A stretch of DNA of 64,000 bases from Amycolatopsis lexingtonensis (GCF_014873755.1 NZ_JADBEG010000001.1:8840501-8904500); one strand, 5' to 3'. Counted from the stretch's first letter, positions 28,595 through 37,435 are shown. The notes: a model not told the origin generated them from the letters alone. Program-made: numbers and translations.

Positions 28595-29656
28595 ATGGTT
28601 TCACCGCCCGCACGGCTGGCCGCCGCCGCGTCGAACGTGGTCGGCAAGGTGCTGCACGGCGGTGTCGCCGACCTGCGCCCGATGCCGCGGGTGCTGGTCG
28701 ACCAGGGCCCCAACCGTTCGCTGTACCGGATGACGCACAGCAGCCGTCCGGTGTCCGGGCCGCCGGTCCTGCTGGTGCCCCCGCTGGCCGCGCCGGCGAT
28801 CTGCTTCGACCTGCGCCGCGGCTGCAGCCTGATCGAGCACCTGGTCGAGGGCGGCCGCAACGCCTACCTCGTCGACTACGGCATGGTGGCGTTTTCGGAC
28901 CGGCGCCTGGGCATCGAGCACTGGATCGACGAGGTGCTGCCGCGCGCGATCCGCAAGGTGAGCCAGGATGCGGGTGGCCAGGACGTCCACCTGGTGTCGT
29001 GGTCGCTCGGCGGTATCTTCTCGCTGCTGGTGAACGCCGACCAGCCGGACCTCCCGATCGCGTCGATCACGGCGATCGGCTCCCCGGTCGACTTCACGGC
29101 GATCCCGATCGTGGCGCCGTTCCGCCCGCTGGTCGACCTGACGAACGGCCACCTGCTGACCCCGATCTACCGCGCGTTCGGCGGCGCACCGTCCTATTTG
29201 GTCAGCCGCGTGTTCCGCGCGACGGGCATCAGCAAGGAGATCACTAAGCCGATCGCGATCCTGAAGAACCTCGACGACCGCGACTACCTCGCGCAGATCG
29301 AGGCGGTCGACCACTTCATGAGCAACATGTACGCCTACCCCGGGCGCACGTTCGGGCAGCTGTACCACCGGCTGTTCCGCACGAACGACCTGGCCGAGGG
29401 CAAGGTCGACCTCAACGGGCGCATCATCTCGCTGTCGTCGGTGCGCGTGCCGACGCTGGTGGTGGCGGGCGAGAACGACACGATCGCGCCGCGCCCGTCG
29501 GTGGAGCGGGTGGTGGAGCTGCTGGACGGCGCCCCGGAGGTCCGCTTCAAGACCGCGCCGGGCGGCCACCTCGGGGTCTTGACCGGCCGCAAGGCGCGCG
29601 GCACGACGTGGCGCTACCTGGACGAATTCCTCGACGACCAGGCGTCAGCCGACTAG
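28595..29656 (+). CDS. PHA-synthase-like alpha/beta hydrolase
   Basis: The 353-residue protein is organised like PhaC (class I/III PHA synthase): PVLLVPPLAAP, VDYG, then the nucleophile elbow SWSLGG, an Asp in GENDTIAPR and His in GGHLGV. True PHA synthases use Cys in this elbow (G-x-C-x-G); here the residue is Ser, so it is more likely an esterase/thioesterase or acyltransferase than a polymerase. GGAGG lies upstream of the ATG. Its last 12 bp overlap the convergent amidase gene. Confidence 0.82.
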   Translation: MVSPPARLAAAASNVVGKVLHGGVADLRPMPRVLVDQGPNRSLYRMTHSSRPVSGPPVLLVPPLAAPAICFDLRRGCSLIEHLVEGGRNAYLVDYGMVAFSDRRLGIEHWIDEVLPRAIRKVSQDAGGQDVHLVSWSLGGIFSLLVNADQPDLPIASITAIGSPVDFTAIPIVAPFRPLVDLTNGHLLTPIYRAFGGAPSYLVSRVFRATGISKEITKPIAILKNLDDRDYLAQIEAVDHFMSNMYAYPGRTFGQLYHRLFRTNDLAEGKVDLNGRIISLSSVRVPTLVVAGENDTIAPRPSVERVVELLDGAPEVRFKTAPGGHLGVLTGRKARGTTWRYLDEFLDDQASAD

Positions 29657-30517
29657 GTCGATCTCGAACGGCTCGGCCGCGCTGTACCGGACGTCCGCCC
29701 ACACCGCGCCGGGCACGCCGTAGCGCCGGTGCGTCGTCAGCTTCGGGTCGTAGCCCGGCAGCTGGCGCGGGTTGTAGCCGATGCCGGTCCGGTCGGAGCC
29801 CCACGCGAAGATGTCGGGCACCCACAGGGGTTTCGCGGAACCGTCGCCCGCCAGCCGCGGCCGGACGACGATCGCCGCGCCCGCGCTGCCGGACAGGAAG
29901 ACGCGAACGGTGTGCTCGCCGTCGTCGGGCGGGGTGACGGTGATGCGTTCGAGGATTTCGACTTCCGCGCCGGATGTTCCGGCGCCGGCCGGGTTGGCGG
30001 CGCGCTCGCGCAGCCACCCGGTGTCGATGCCGACCGGGTCGATCTTGCGGCCGGCGGGCAGGCAGACGTCCTTGTGCCCGGCGTACCGCTCGACCCCGCG
30101 CGACATGTACCGCAGCAGCGCGGCGACGAGCTTCGGGTAGGCGTCCCGCTGCGCGTCCGTCCAGCCACCGGCACCGGCGGACTCCGCTTCGATACCGAGG
30201 AATTCGTCGTTGATGTCGAGGAAGTCGAGCCAGCGCGACGCACCGGCGTGGTAAGCGCACCCGGCGGCGACGACGTAGACGGTCCCGCCGCGCCCGAGCC
30301 CGAGGTTGCACAACGGCCCGGCGAGATCGGCACGCCCGTTGGTGACGATGTCGAGCGAGGGGTAGTCCCCGGGCGCGGAATCGGCGGTGGCGGTGTGGTG
30401 CCCGACGACGCCTTCGACGACGCGCATGCCGCCGTGCCCGCGGGTCTGCCAGCCGGGCACCTCGACCACGGGATAACCGGTGCTGCGAGCGGCGTCGACG
30501 AGCCAGGGAACGTACAC
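29645..30517 (-). CDS. N-acetylmuramoyl-L-alanine amidase (Amidase_2/PGRP fold)
   Basis: The 290-residue protein has VVGHHTAT with the first zinc His, GIEAES, and YAGHKDVCLPAGRKIDPVG, where the second His and the K/DP residues complete the Amidase_2 site. It would cut the bond between MurNAc and the peptide stem. There is no signal peptide, and a 100-residue C-terminal beta-type domain (TVRVFLSGSAG...) could bind the wall; this is more like a phage or T7SS-exported enzyme than a housekeeping amidase. It follows the 77-residue gene by 3 bp. Confidence 0.85.
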   Translation of the reverse strand: MYVPWLVDAARSTGYPVVEVPGWQTRGHGGMRVVEGVVGHHTATADSAPGDYPSLDIVTNGRADLAGPLCNLGLGRGGTVYVVAAGCAYHAGASRWLDFLDINDEFLGIEAESAGAGGWTDAQRDAYPKLVAALLRYMSRGVERYAGHKDVCLPAGRKIDPVGIDTGWLRERAANPAGAGTSGAEVEILERITVTPPDDGEHTVRVFLSGSAGAAIVVRPRLAGDGSAKPLWVPDIFAWGSDRTGIGYNPRQLPGYDPKLTTHRRYGVPGAVWADVRYSAAEPFEIDLVG

Positions 30518-30520
30518 CGC

Positions 30521-30754
30521 TCAGCCCTCCGCGACGTCGTCGTAGGCACCGGCTTCGGCTTCGGTGTCGGGCGCGTGGGGATCCGCGATCCGCCCGGCGA
30601 GCGAGGCACGGGCTTCGTCGACGTTCTTCGGGCCCTGCCGATCGGCGTCCCAGCCTTCGGCGTCCCATTCCTCGGGTGACTTGATGGGCGTTTCATCGCC
30701 GGGCCTGTGCACGACGGCGCCGGCGAGGAGCGTGGTCTCGATGTGTTCGGTCAC
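30521..30754 (-). CDS. Small acidic hypothetical protein, 77 residues
   Basis: It begins (M)TEHIETTLLAGAVVHRPGDETP and has a Trp/Asp-rich middle (EEWDAEGWDADR). The GTG start has GGAGG six bases upstream. It ends 3 bp before the amidase start, so the two form an operon. No homologue was recognised; the tight coupling suggests a partner or regulator of the amidase. Confidence 0.6.
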   Translation of the reverse strand: MTEHIETTLLAGAVVHRPGDETPIKSPEEWDAEGWDADRQGPKNVDEARASLAGRIADPHAPDTEAEAGAYDDVAEG

Positions 30755-30801
30755 GATCGGCCTCCGGCACCCGAGGGTACCGGAGACCGACCGCCGGTGA
30801 C

Positions 30802-32007
30802 CTACTTCAGTTCGGCGCTGGACTTGCCGAGGATCCGCCTCGCGACAATGAGCTGCTGAATCTGCTGTGTCCCCTCGAAAATGTCGAGGATCTTGGCGTC
30901 CCGGGCCCACTTTTCGAGCAAAGACTCTTCGCCGTACGCGCCGGTCAGCTCGACGCACTTCAGCGCGATCTCCACCACCGAACGCCCGGCCTTCGCCTTC
31001 GCCATCGAAGCCTGCAGCGAATTCGGTTTCCGGTTGTCCGCCATCCACGCGGATTCCAGCGTCAGCAGGTACGCCGACTCGTAATCCGCTTCCAGGCGGA
31101 GGAATTCCGCCGCCGCGGCGTGCTGGGTGTTCGCGGGCCGGTCGTAGTCGATCGCAACGCCGGCCTTGGTCAGGATCTCGCGGGTCTCGTCCAGTGCCGC
31201 CCGCGCCACCCCGATCGCCATCGCCGCGACCAGGGGGCGCGTGTTGTCGAACGTCTGCATGACGCCCGCGAAGCCCTTGGCCGTGTCGATTTCCGGGCTG
31301 CCCAGCAGGTTTTCCGCCGGGACGCGGCAGTTCTCGAAGCGCAGCACCGCGGTGTCGGAAGCGCGGATGCCGAGCTTGTGCTCGACGCGCACCACCTCGA
31401 AGCCCGGCGTGCCCTTCTCCACCACGAACGACTTGATCGCCGCGCGGCCCTTGGACTTGTCCAGCGTCGCCCAGACGACCACCGCGTCCGCGCGCTCGCC
31501 CGACGTCACGAAGATCTTCTCGCCGTTGAGCACGTAGTGGTCGCCGTCGAGGCGGGCCGTCGTGCTGACCGCCGCGGAGTCCGAACCGAACGCCGGCTCG
31601 GTGATCGCCATCGCCGCCCACATGCCGGAGAAGCGCTCCAGCTGCTCGTCCGTCGCGACCGAGCCGATCGCCGCGTTGCCGAGGCCCTGGCGGGGCATCG
31701 ACAGCAGCAGGCCGACGTCGCCCCAGCACATCTCGATCGTGCCGAGGACGACGTTCAGGTTGGCGCCGTTGCGGTTGCCCTTCTCCTCCTTGTCGGAGCC
31801 GGAACGGCGGACGCCCGCCGCGCCCGCGCCGCCCTCGCCGGAGGAGTTGAGGCCGTCGAGCAGCGCCGCGAACATGTCCAGCTCGGCCGGGTAGGTGTGC
31901 TCCGCGCGGTCGTACTTGCGCGAGATCGGCCGGAACACCTCGGCCGCGGCCTGGTACGCCTGGTTGATCAGGGCGCCGGCCTTCTTGGGAGCTTCCAAGT
32001 TAATCAT
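30802..32007 (-). CDS. Acyl-CoA dehydrogenase, FadE23-like
   Basis: The 401-residue acyl-CoA dehydrogenase has AITEPAFGSDSAAVS, the NGEKIFVTSG loop and the C-terminal AKILDIFEGTQQIQ, with the Glu expected as catalytic base. An inserted loop (SSGEGGAGAAGVRRSGSDKEEKGNR) is typical of the mycobacterial FadE23 group. It lies 21 bp after the FadE24-like gene. In mycobacteria the two are co-expressed and believed to form a hetero-oligomer oxidising a fatty acyl-CoA. GAAAGG-type sequence precedes the ATG. Confidence 0.9.
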   Translation of the reverse strand: MINLEAPKKAGALINQAYQAAAEVFRPISRKYDRAEHTYPAELDMFAALLDGLNSSGEGGAGAAGVRRSGSDKEEKGNRNGANLNVVLGTIEMCWGDVGLLLSMPRQGLGNAAIGSVATDEQLERFSGMWAAMAITEPAFGSDSAAVSTTARLDGDHYVLNGEKIFVTSGERADAVVVWATLDKSKGRAAIKSFVVEKGTPGFEVVRVEHKLGIRASDTAVLRFENCRVPAENLLGSPEIDTAKGFAGVMQTFDNTRPLVAAMAIGVARAALDETREILTKAGVAIDYDRPANTQHAAAAEFLRLEADYESAYLLTLESAWMADNRKPNSLQASMAKAKAGRSVVEIALKCVELTGAYGEESLLEKWARDAKILDIFEGTQQIQQLIVARRILGKSSAELK

Positions 32008-32028
32008 CGTTAACGCCTTTCGCGAAGC

Positions 32029-33351
32029 TTAGAGAAGGACGGCGCCTTCCATGACGCCGATGGCACGCAGGTCGCGGTACCAGCGCTCGACCGGGTGCTC
32101 CTTGACGAAGCCGTGCCCGCCGAGCAGCTGCACACCCGCGTTGCCGATCTGCATGCCCTTGTCCACCGCCAGCTTCCGCGCCAGCGCGACCTCGCGGGCG
32201 TAGGACTTGCCCTGCTCGGCCCGCGCGGCGGCGCGCAGCGTCACCAGGCGCAGGCCCTCCAGCTCGATCGCGATGTCGGCGACCGAGAACGCCACCGCCT
32301 GCCGGTGGCTGATCGGCTCGCCGAACGCCACCCGCTCGTTGACGTAGGGCACGACGTAGTCGAGGACGGCCTTCGCGGTGCCGGCGGCCAGCGCCGCCCA
32401 GCCCAGCCGCGAAAGCCGGACGAGGTCGGTGAAGACGTCGAGCTTGCCGCCGCCGAGCAGCGCGCCCGCGGGCAGCGACACCTTCTCCAGGTGCAGCTTG
32501 CCGGTCGCGGCGCCGCGCAGGCCCATCGCCGGCTCGGCCTCGATGGTCACGCCGGCGTTCGACGACTCGACCAGGAACAGCGCCGGGCCGCGGCCTTCGA
32601 GGTCGGCCGACACGATGAACAGCTCCGCCTGCGCCGCGCGCGGGACCAGCGACTTCACGCCGTCGAGCTGGTAGCCCTTCGGCGTGCGACGCGCCTTCGT
32701 CGCGGGCTTGAACGGGTCGTAGAGCGCTTTCTGCTCCTGCAGCGCCAGCGCCGCAGCAGGGACGTTCTCGCCGACGAACGCGGGCAGGTAGTCGGCCTGC
32801 TGCTGCTCGTCACCCCAGCTGACCAGCGCGGTGCTGACCGCGGACGGCGCGAGCACGGCCACGGCCAGGCCGAGGTCGCCGTGCGCGAGCGCCTCCGCGA
32901 CGAGCGCGTTGGTCACCACCGAGCGTTCGGTGCCGACGCCGCCGAGCTCCTCGGGGATGCCGACCAGGCTGATGCCCAGCTCGGCGGCCCGGCTCAGCAG
33001 GCCCTCCGGCGCTTCGAGCTTGGCGTCGGCGTCCGCGGCGGCCGGCCGCAGCTGCTCGGCGGCGAACTCCGTCACCGTCTCGACGATGAGCTGCTGGTCC
33101 TCGCTCGGCGTGAGGTCGAACAGCCCCGTGTCGGCGGACGGCGCGAGCCGGGCGGGCTTGCCCAGCTTCTGCACCGACTTGAATGACCGGGTCGCCGCGC
33201 CGGCGACGCGGAAGCCGTTGCGAGTCCCCGCGGTGACCAGGTCCTCGAGGGGCTTGCGCAGCCCCGCGCGGTCGACGACCTTGCTCCCGGCCAGCCGGGT
33301 CAGCGCGGACAGGCCCCAGCCCATCGCGTCCCGTTTCCTTGGCGCAGCCAT
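32029..33351 (-). CDS. Acyl-CoA dehydrogenase, FadE24-like
   Basis: The 440-residue protein has a basic N-terminal extension before the dehydrogenase fold (LTPSEDQQLIVETV...). It has GGVGTERS, RVAFGEPISHRQA and ends with RDLRAIGVMEGAVLL. The usual TEP-GS FAD/substrate loop is replaced by ALQEQKALYDPFKP, so it may be the non-catalytic partner of the FadE23-like protein. The ATG at 33351 has GGAGGG upstream. A CCTACT-CGCC-AGTAGG palindrome lies 20 bp before the start. Confidence 0.88.
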   Translation of the reverse strand: MAAPRKRDAMGWGLSALTRLAGSKVVDRAGLRKPLEDLVTAGTRNGFRVAGAATRSFKSVQKLGKPARLAPSADTGLFDLTPSEDQQLIVETVTEFAAEQLRPAAADADAKLEAPEGLLSRAAELGISLVGIPEELGGVGTERSVVTNALVAEALAHGDLGLAVAVLAPSAVSTALVSWGDEQQQADYLPAFVGENVPAAALALQEQKALYDPFKPATKARRTPKGYQLDGVKSLVPRAAQAELFIVSADLEGRGPALFLVESSNAGVTIEAEPAMGLRGAATGKLHLEKVSLPAGALLGGGKLDVFTDLVRLSRLGWAALAAGTAKAVLDYVVPYVNERVAFGEPISHRQAVAFSVADIAIELEGLRLVTLRAAARAEQGKSYAREVALARKLAVDKGMQIGNAGVQLLGGHGFVKEHPVERWYRDLRAIGVMEGAVLL

Positions 33352-33370
33352 GTGGCCCTCCATCCCGTTA

Positions 33371-33386
33371 CCTACTCGCCAGTAGG
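33371..33386. promoter_or_regulatory. CCTACT-CGCC-AGTAGG operator before the fadE24-like gene
   Basis: A perfect 6-4-6 palindrome at 33371-33386 is flanked by GTTA/TTAAC. It lies 20 bp before the gene start and fits a TetR-type repressor site for a fatty-acid regulon. Confidence 0.5.
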
Positions 33387-33427
33387 TTAACCCGGGATGC
33401 CGCGCCGCGCCAGTGCGGGGGCTGACC

Positions 33428-34222
33428 TTACGACGTAAGGCGGGTTGAGAGCTCCCACAGCTCTCGCGCGCCGGCGTGCGCCTTACGCCGTTCCAGCCGG
33501 GGCCGCTCGCCGTTGCGGCCGCCCGGCCCGACGTAGGCGTTGCCGGGAACGTCCTCGGTCGCGGCGAAGAGGATCGGCAGCGCTCCATACTCGGGCTTCT
33601 TCTGGGTGATCAGCGGGTAGAGGGCCTTCAGCGCGACGGCCTGGACGCCGCCGAAGTGCCGGTCGATCCCGGTGCGCGCGACGCCGGGGTGGGCGGCGAC
33701 GGCCAGGACGGTGCTCCCGGACTCGGTCAGCCGCCGCTGCAGTTCCTGGGTGAACAGCAGGTTCGCCAGCTTCGACTGGTTGTAGGCGCCGAGCGCGGAG
33801 TAGTGGCGGTGCTCCCAGTTCAGGTCGTCGAGACGGAGCCGTCCCGTCCGCGCCAGCCCGGACGAGACGGTGACGACCCGGCCGGTGAGGTGCGGCAGGA
33901 GCAGGTTCGTCAGCAGGAACGGGCCGAAGTGGTTGACGGCCAGGTGCGTCTCGAAGCCGTCCGCGGTCTTCGCGTACGGCACGGCCATCACGCCCGCGTT
34001 GTTGATCAGGACGTCGAGTTCGTCGGACCAGCCGGCGGCGAACTCCCGCACCGACGCCAGCTCGGCGAGGTCGAGACGCCGGACTTCGGTGTCACCCGGC
34101 GGCGGCGTGACGCGGGCGGGGTCGCGGACGGCGAGGACGACGCGGTTGCCCCGGGCGGCGAGTTCGCGGGCGGCGAGGGCGCCGAGGCCGCCGCCGGCGC
34201 CCGTGATCAGATAAGTGGTCAT
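33428..34222 (-). CDS. Short-chain dehydrogenase/reductase (retinol-dehydrogenase-like)
   Basis: The 264-residue SDR has TYLITGAGGGLGALAARELAARG, LINNAGVMAVPY, VSSGLARTG and YNQSKLAN (YxxxK), the pattern of RDH/WWOX-like SDRs. The substrate is unknown. It is divergent from an XRE-type regulator, the usual partner of this SDR group in actinomycetes. The stop codon lies inside the palindrome CCTTACGACGTAAGG, which also occurs within accD1. Confidence 0.92.
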   Translation of the reverse strand: MTTYLITGAGGGLGALAARELAARGNRVVLAVRDPARVTPPPGDTEVRRLDLAELASVREFAAGWSDELDVLINNAGVMAVPYAKTADGFETHLAVNHFGPFLLTNLLLPHLTGRVVTVSSGLARTGRLRLDDLNWEHRHYSALGAYNQSKLANLLFTQELQRRLTESGSTVLAVAAHPGVARTGIDRHFGGVQAVALKALYPLITQKKPEYGALPILFAATEDVPGNAYVGPGGRNGERPRLERRKAHAGARELWELSTRLTS

Positions 34223-34264
34223 GGCGTCGAGCGTCGTTGTGCCGGCGGGGGCGCGGCAGAGCGC

Positions 34265-34317
34265 GCCGATCGGGGGATCGGCGATCCCTGGGTACGCGTG
34301 CCCGGACCGTCGATAAT
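34265..34317 (+). promoter_or_regulatory. Operator and promoter of the XRE regulator
   Basis: GCCGATC-GGGG-GATCGGC (34265-34282) is an inverted repeat in the divergent gap. GATAAT (34312-34317) lies seven bases before the GTG, so translation is likely leaderless. Autoregulation and control of the SDR are inferred. Confidence 0.45.
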
Positions 34318-34324
34318 CGGCCGG

Positions 34325-35149
34325 GTGAACCGCGCCGAGCTCGCCGACTTCCTGCGCCGCCGCCGGGAGGCCCTGCGCCCGGACGACGTCGGGCTGCCGC
34401 CCGGGCAGCGCCGTCGCACCGCCGGGCTGCGCCGCGAGGAGGTCGCGACGCTCTCGGGGATGTCCACCGACTACTACACGCGGCTGGAGCAGCAGCGCGG
34501 GCCGCGCGCGTCGGAGCAGATGCTCGCCGCGATCGCCCGCGGCCTGCGCCTGACGCTCGACGAGCGCGACCACCTGTTCCGACTGGCCGGGCACACCGCG
34601 CCGAGCCGCGTGTCGCGCGCCGGCCACGTCAGCCCGGCGCTGATGCGCGTGCTGGACCGGCTGCACGACACGCCCGCGCAGGTGATGTCGCACCTCGGCG
34701 AAACGCTCGTGCAGAACCCGCCGGCCCGGGCGCTGCTCGGCGACGAGACCGGCCACACCGGACCGGCGCGCAGCGCGAGTTATCGATGGTTCACCGACCC
34801 GGCGGAGCAGCTGCTCTACCCGCCGCCGGACCGGGCGCGCCACGGCCGGTTCCTGGTCGCGAGCCTGCGCGCCGCCAGCGCGAGCGACACCCGGGCCGCC
34901 GACCTGGCGCGCCTGCTCGCGGCGAAGAGCGAGGACTTCGCGCGGCTCTGGGACGCGCACGAAGTCGCGGTGCCGTTCGAACGCCGTAAGACGCTCGTGC
35001 ACCCGGGCCTCGGCGAGATCGCGCTCGACTGCCAGCTGCTCTTCACCGACGACCTCGCGCAGCTGCTGCTGGTGTTCACCGCCACGCCCGGCACCGAGGA
35101 CGCCGAGAAGCTGCGGCTGCTGTCCGTCGTCGGCCCGGAGCTACTGTGA
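34325..35149 (+). CDS. XRE-family regulator with MmyB-like ligand domain
   Basis: The 274-residue protein starts VNRAELADFLRRRREALRP. Its helix-turn-helix (GLRREEVATLSGMSTDYYTRLEQQRG) and C-terminal MmyB-like domain define a common actinomycete group paired with SDR genes. It likely controls the divergent SDR. There is no ribosome site, and a -10 box abuts the GTG. Its last 9 bp overlap the convergent ltrA-like gene. Confidence 0.9.
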   Translation: MNRAELADFLRRRREALRPDDVGLPPGQRRRTAGLRREEVATLSGMSTDYYTRLEQQRGPRASEQMLAAIARGLRLTLDERDHLFRLAGHTAPSRVSRAGHVSPALMRVLDRLHDTPAQVMSHLGETLVQNPPARALLGDETGHTGPARSASYRWFTDPAEQLLYPPPDRARHGRFLVASLRAASASDTRAADLARLLAAKSEDFARLWDAHEVAVPFERRKTLVHPGLGEIALDCQLLFTDDLAQLLLVFTATPGTEDAEKLRLLSVVGPELL

Positions 35150-36349
35150 GTGCGCGGCGTGCACCTGCTTGCGCCACTCGGCGAACCGCAGGCGCTCGAA
35201 GGCGATGAGCCCGAGCACGACCCCGGCGACGATCAGCAGCAGCACCGCGGCGGGGACGTGCTCCAGCAGCGGCGTCGCCGCGACCAGCAGCACGCCGACG
35301 ACCAGCCGCTGGTGGTTCCAGCTGCCCAGGTTGCGCTTGCGCAGCGCGCTCAGCGCGATCAGGTAGAGCCCGAGCCCGCCGGTCAGCGTCCAGATCGGCA
35401 CCCCGTGCAGCGCTTCGCCGGGCGAGTGCTGCTCGGTGTCGGCGAGGTAGAGGAAGGCTTTCTTCAGACCGAGCGCGACGAGCACGATCCCGGCGATCAG
35501 CGGCAGGTGCAGGAACGTGTAGGAGTCGGTGGCGAGCTTCGTGCGCTCGGTACCGGTGGCCTGGGTGAGCCGGTGCTCGGACACGCGCGCGACGACGTCG
35601 AAGTAGGTCCACCACATCCCCGCCGCGAGCGCCAGCCCGCACACGGCCCCGCCGGCGACGAGCCACGACATCGGCAGCGACCCGATCCCGATGCCGATCG
35701 CGACGATCGACTCCCCGAGCGCGATGATCACGATCAGTCCGAACCGCTCGGCGAAGTGCGCGGGCGCGTTCAGCCGCCACCCCTCGGGCCCGGCGAGGTA
35801 GACGTTCAGGTAGTCGGCCAGCAGCGCGGCGACCCACAGCCCCAACTGCCACGGCCCGTTCAACGCCGTGCCGACGGCGAGCAGCCCGACTGAGGGCAGC
35901 AAGCCGACGAACATCTTCAGCAGGACCTTGCGCAGCCCGGGGTCGTGCTGCGCCGCGCCCAGGTAGGCGACGAGGTGCAGCAGCCGCACGAGCGCGTAGC
36001 AGACGACGAACAGCACGGGCGCGTACAACCCGCCGGGGCGGTCGGTGAAGGCCTCGGGGATGGTCAAGGAGACAAGGAACATCACGGCCATCGCCCCGAA
36101 CATCGCGAGCCGCGCGATCCCGTGGTCGACGTGGATGGTGTTCCCGAGCCAGGCGTAGCTGCACCAGCACCACCACAGGACCGCCAGCATGGCCAGCCCC
36201 TGCCCGACCCCCACCGGGCTCAGGTGGTCGGCCATCAGCTGGGTGGTCTGCGTGATGGCGTAGACGAAGACCAGGTCGAAGAAGAGCTCGATGGTCGAGA
36301 CGCGGTGGTCCTCATCCGCGCTCACCAGGTGCAGGCGTCTCGTGGGCAC
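35141..36349 (-). CDS. Low temperature requirement protein A (LtrA)
   Basis: The 402-residue integral membrane protein has about 11-12 hydrophobic helices and the signature IELFFDLVFVYAITQTTQLMA near its N-terminus, plus FGLIVIIALGESIVAIGIG. LtrA proteins were named for cold growth in Listeria; their molecular function is not settled. A CATAAT -10 box (36355-36360, minus strand) lies five bases from the GTG, with no ribosome site, so the mRNA is probably leaderless. Confidence 0.88.
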   Translation of the reverse strand: MPTRRLHLVSADEDHRVSTIELFFDLVFVYAITQTTQLMADHLSPVGVGQGLAMLAVLWWCWCSYAWLGNTIHVDHGIARLAMFGAMAVMFLVSLTIPEAFTDRPGGLYAPVLFVVCYALVRLLHLVAYLGAAQHDPGLRKVLLKMFVGLLPSVGLLAVGTALNGPWQLGLWVAALLADYLNVYLAGPEGWRLNAPAHFAERFGLIVIIALGESIVAIGIGIGSLPMSWLVAGGAVCGLALAAGMWWTYFDVVARVSEHRLTQATGTERTKLATDSYTFLHLPLIAGIVLVALGLKKAFLYLADTEQHSPGEALHGVPIWTLTGGLGLYLIALSALRKRNLGSWNHQRLVVGVLLVAATPLLEHVPAAVLLLIVAGVVLGLIAFERLRFAEWRKQVHAAHSQ

Positions 36350-36467
36350 GCCGAATTATGGACGTCGGGACCCCGCGAGCGTCGCGTTTCGGGGTAACGC
36401 CCTGCGCGAACATGGCCGAGCGTGCATGTGTCTGGGACAATGAGCGAGGGACGTGGGGAGGTGGGTC

Positions 36468-37382
36468 GTGCATTCCTATGCGGCCGCGCTGCACCGGACG
36501 ATCATGGCCGTGGACGTCGCGGGGTACAACAACCCGAGCCGCACCCTGGCCCACCTGCGCGAAGTGCACGACGGCCTCTGGCAGGTCCTGCGCACGACGT
36601 TCGCCGAAACGGGCATTCCGTGGGACTCCTGCTACGTGGAGAACACCGGCGACGGCGCGATGTTCCTGCTGCCCCCGGACATCGCGAAGGCGGACCTGGT
36701 CGCCCAGTTCCCGGCCCGCATGCGCGACGAGCTCCGCCGCTACAACCACGTCCACGCGGAGGAAGCCCAGATCCGCCTCCGCCTGGCCATCCACGCGGGC
36801 GAGGTGGCGGAGGGCAGCCACGGCCGCGTCAGCAAGGCGGCGAGCTTCACCTTCCGCATCCTCGACGCCCCGGAAGCGAAAGCCGCGCAGCGGGAGGCGC
36901 AGGCCGACCTGGTGCTGATCACGTCGGAACTGCTGTACGAAGACGTCGTCGTCCAGGACGCGGCCGCCGATCCGGACGCGTTCCGGCGGATCCCGGTGAA
37001 GGTCAAGGCGGGGGAACACCCCGCCTGGGCGTGGCTGCGCGTGTTCGGCCGAGTGAACGGCGTGGTGGCCGCCGCACCGAAGGTGCCAGCGCGGGGAACG
37101 TTCCCGGCGCTGATCGACGCGCTGCTCGCGGTGCCCTGCGTGCGCAAGCCCGAAAGCCGGCGGCTGCTGCTGGAACTGTTCCCCCGTCGGGAGATCGCCG
37201 ACGTCGTGCCGTACCACGCCGAGGACCGCCTGCATGTCATCGCGCTCGCCCGCACCTGCCAGCGCTTCGACCGCGGCTTGGTCGACCTGCTCGACGCGGT
37301 CCGGACCATCGAGCCGGAATCCCCGCAGGTCACCGCTCTGGCCGCGATCATCGGCGATTGGCCGGAACAGCAAGCGCAGTAG
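36468..37382 (+). CDS. Nucleotidyl-cyclase-like protein with C-terminal EAD2-type domain
   Basis: The 304-residue protein has two parts. Residues about 5-195 resemble a class III cyclase homology domain: IMAVDVAGYN and NTGDGAMFLL keep the two metal-binding Asp positions, and LRLAIHAGEV matches the third strand. The usual substrate-binding Lys and the NxxxR pair are altered (FTFRILDA keeps an Arg). Residues about 215-300 (FPALIDALLAVPCVRKP...) match effector-associated domain 2, a homotypic adaptor. The GTG at 36468 has GGGGAGG six bases upstream. It probably feeds a signal into the VMAP system just downstream, whose first protein also carries an EAD. Confidence 0.75.
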   Translation: MHSYAAALHRTIMAVDVAGYNNPSRTLAHLREVHDGLWQVLRTTFAETGIPWDSCYVENTGDGAMFLLPPDIAKADLVAQFPARMRDELRRYNHVHAEEAQIRLRLAIHAGEVAEGSHGRVSKAASFTFRILDAPEAKAAQREAQADLVLITSELLYEDVVVQDAAADPDAFRRIPVKVKAGEHPAWAWLRVFGRVNGVVAAAPKVPARGTFPALIDALLAVPCVRKPESRRLLLELFPRREIADVVPYHAEDRLHVIALARTCQRFDRGLVDLLDAVRTIEPESPQVTALAAIIGDWPEQQAQ

Positions 37383-37394
37383 TGCTTGTCCAGC

Positions 37395-37435
37395 TTTTGC
37401 CCCTTTTTCCCCCGGATCCGGTCGGTAAACTCACG
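37395..37435 (+). promoter_or_regulatory. Conserved promoter element of VMAP cassette 1
   Basis: TTTTGCCC (37395-37402) and GGTAAACTCACG (37424-37435; TAAACT as -10) are 31 bp apart, start to start. The same pair occurs before cassette 2 (30 bp apart), at the same distance from the start codon. Confidence 0.55.

Noticed and set aside
31999..32014. GTTAATCATCGTTAAC as an operator
   Set aside because: It is a partial palindrome in the 21-bp gap between two co-transcribed fadE genes and includes the start codon, so chance is the simpler explanation.
34237..34989. Arg/Ala-rich open frames overlapping the XRE regulator and other genes
   Set aside because: Typical third-position GC shadows: no ribosome site, no domain, composition dominated by Arg, Ala, Pro.
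36468..37382. An ordinary adenylate cyclase
   Set aside because: The substrate-specifying Lys and the NxxxR pair are not conserved, so cyclase activity cannot be claimed.
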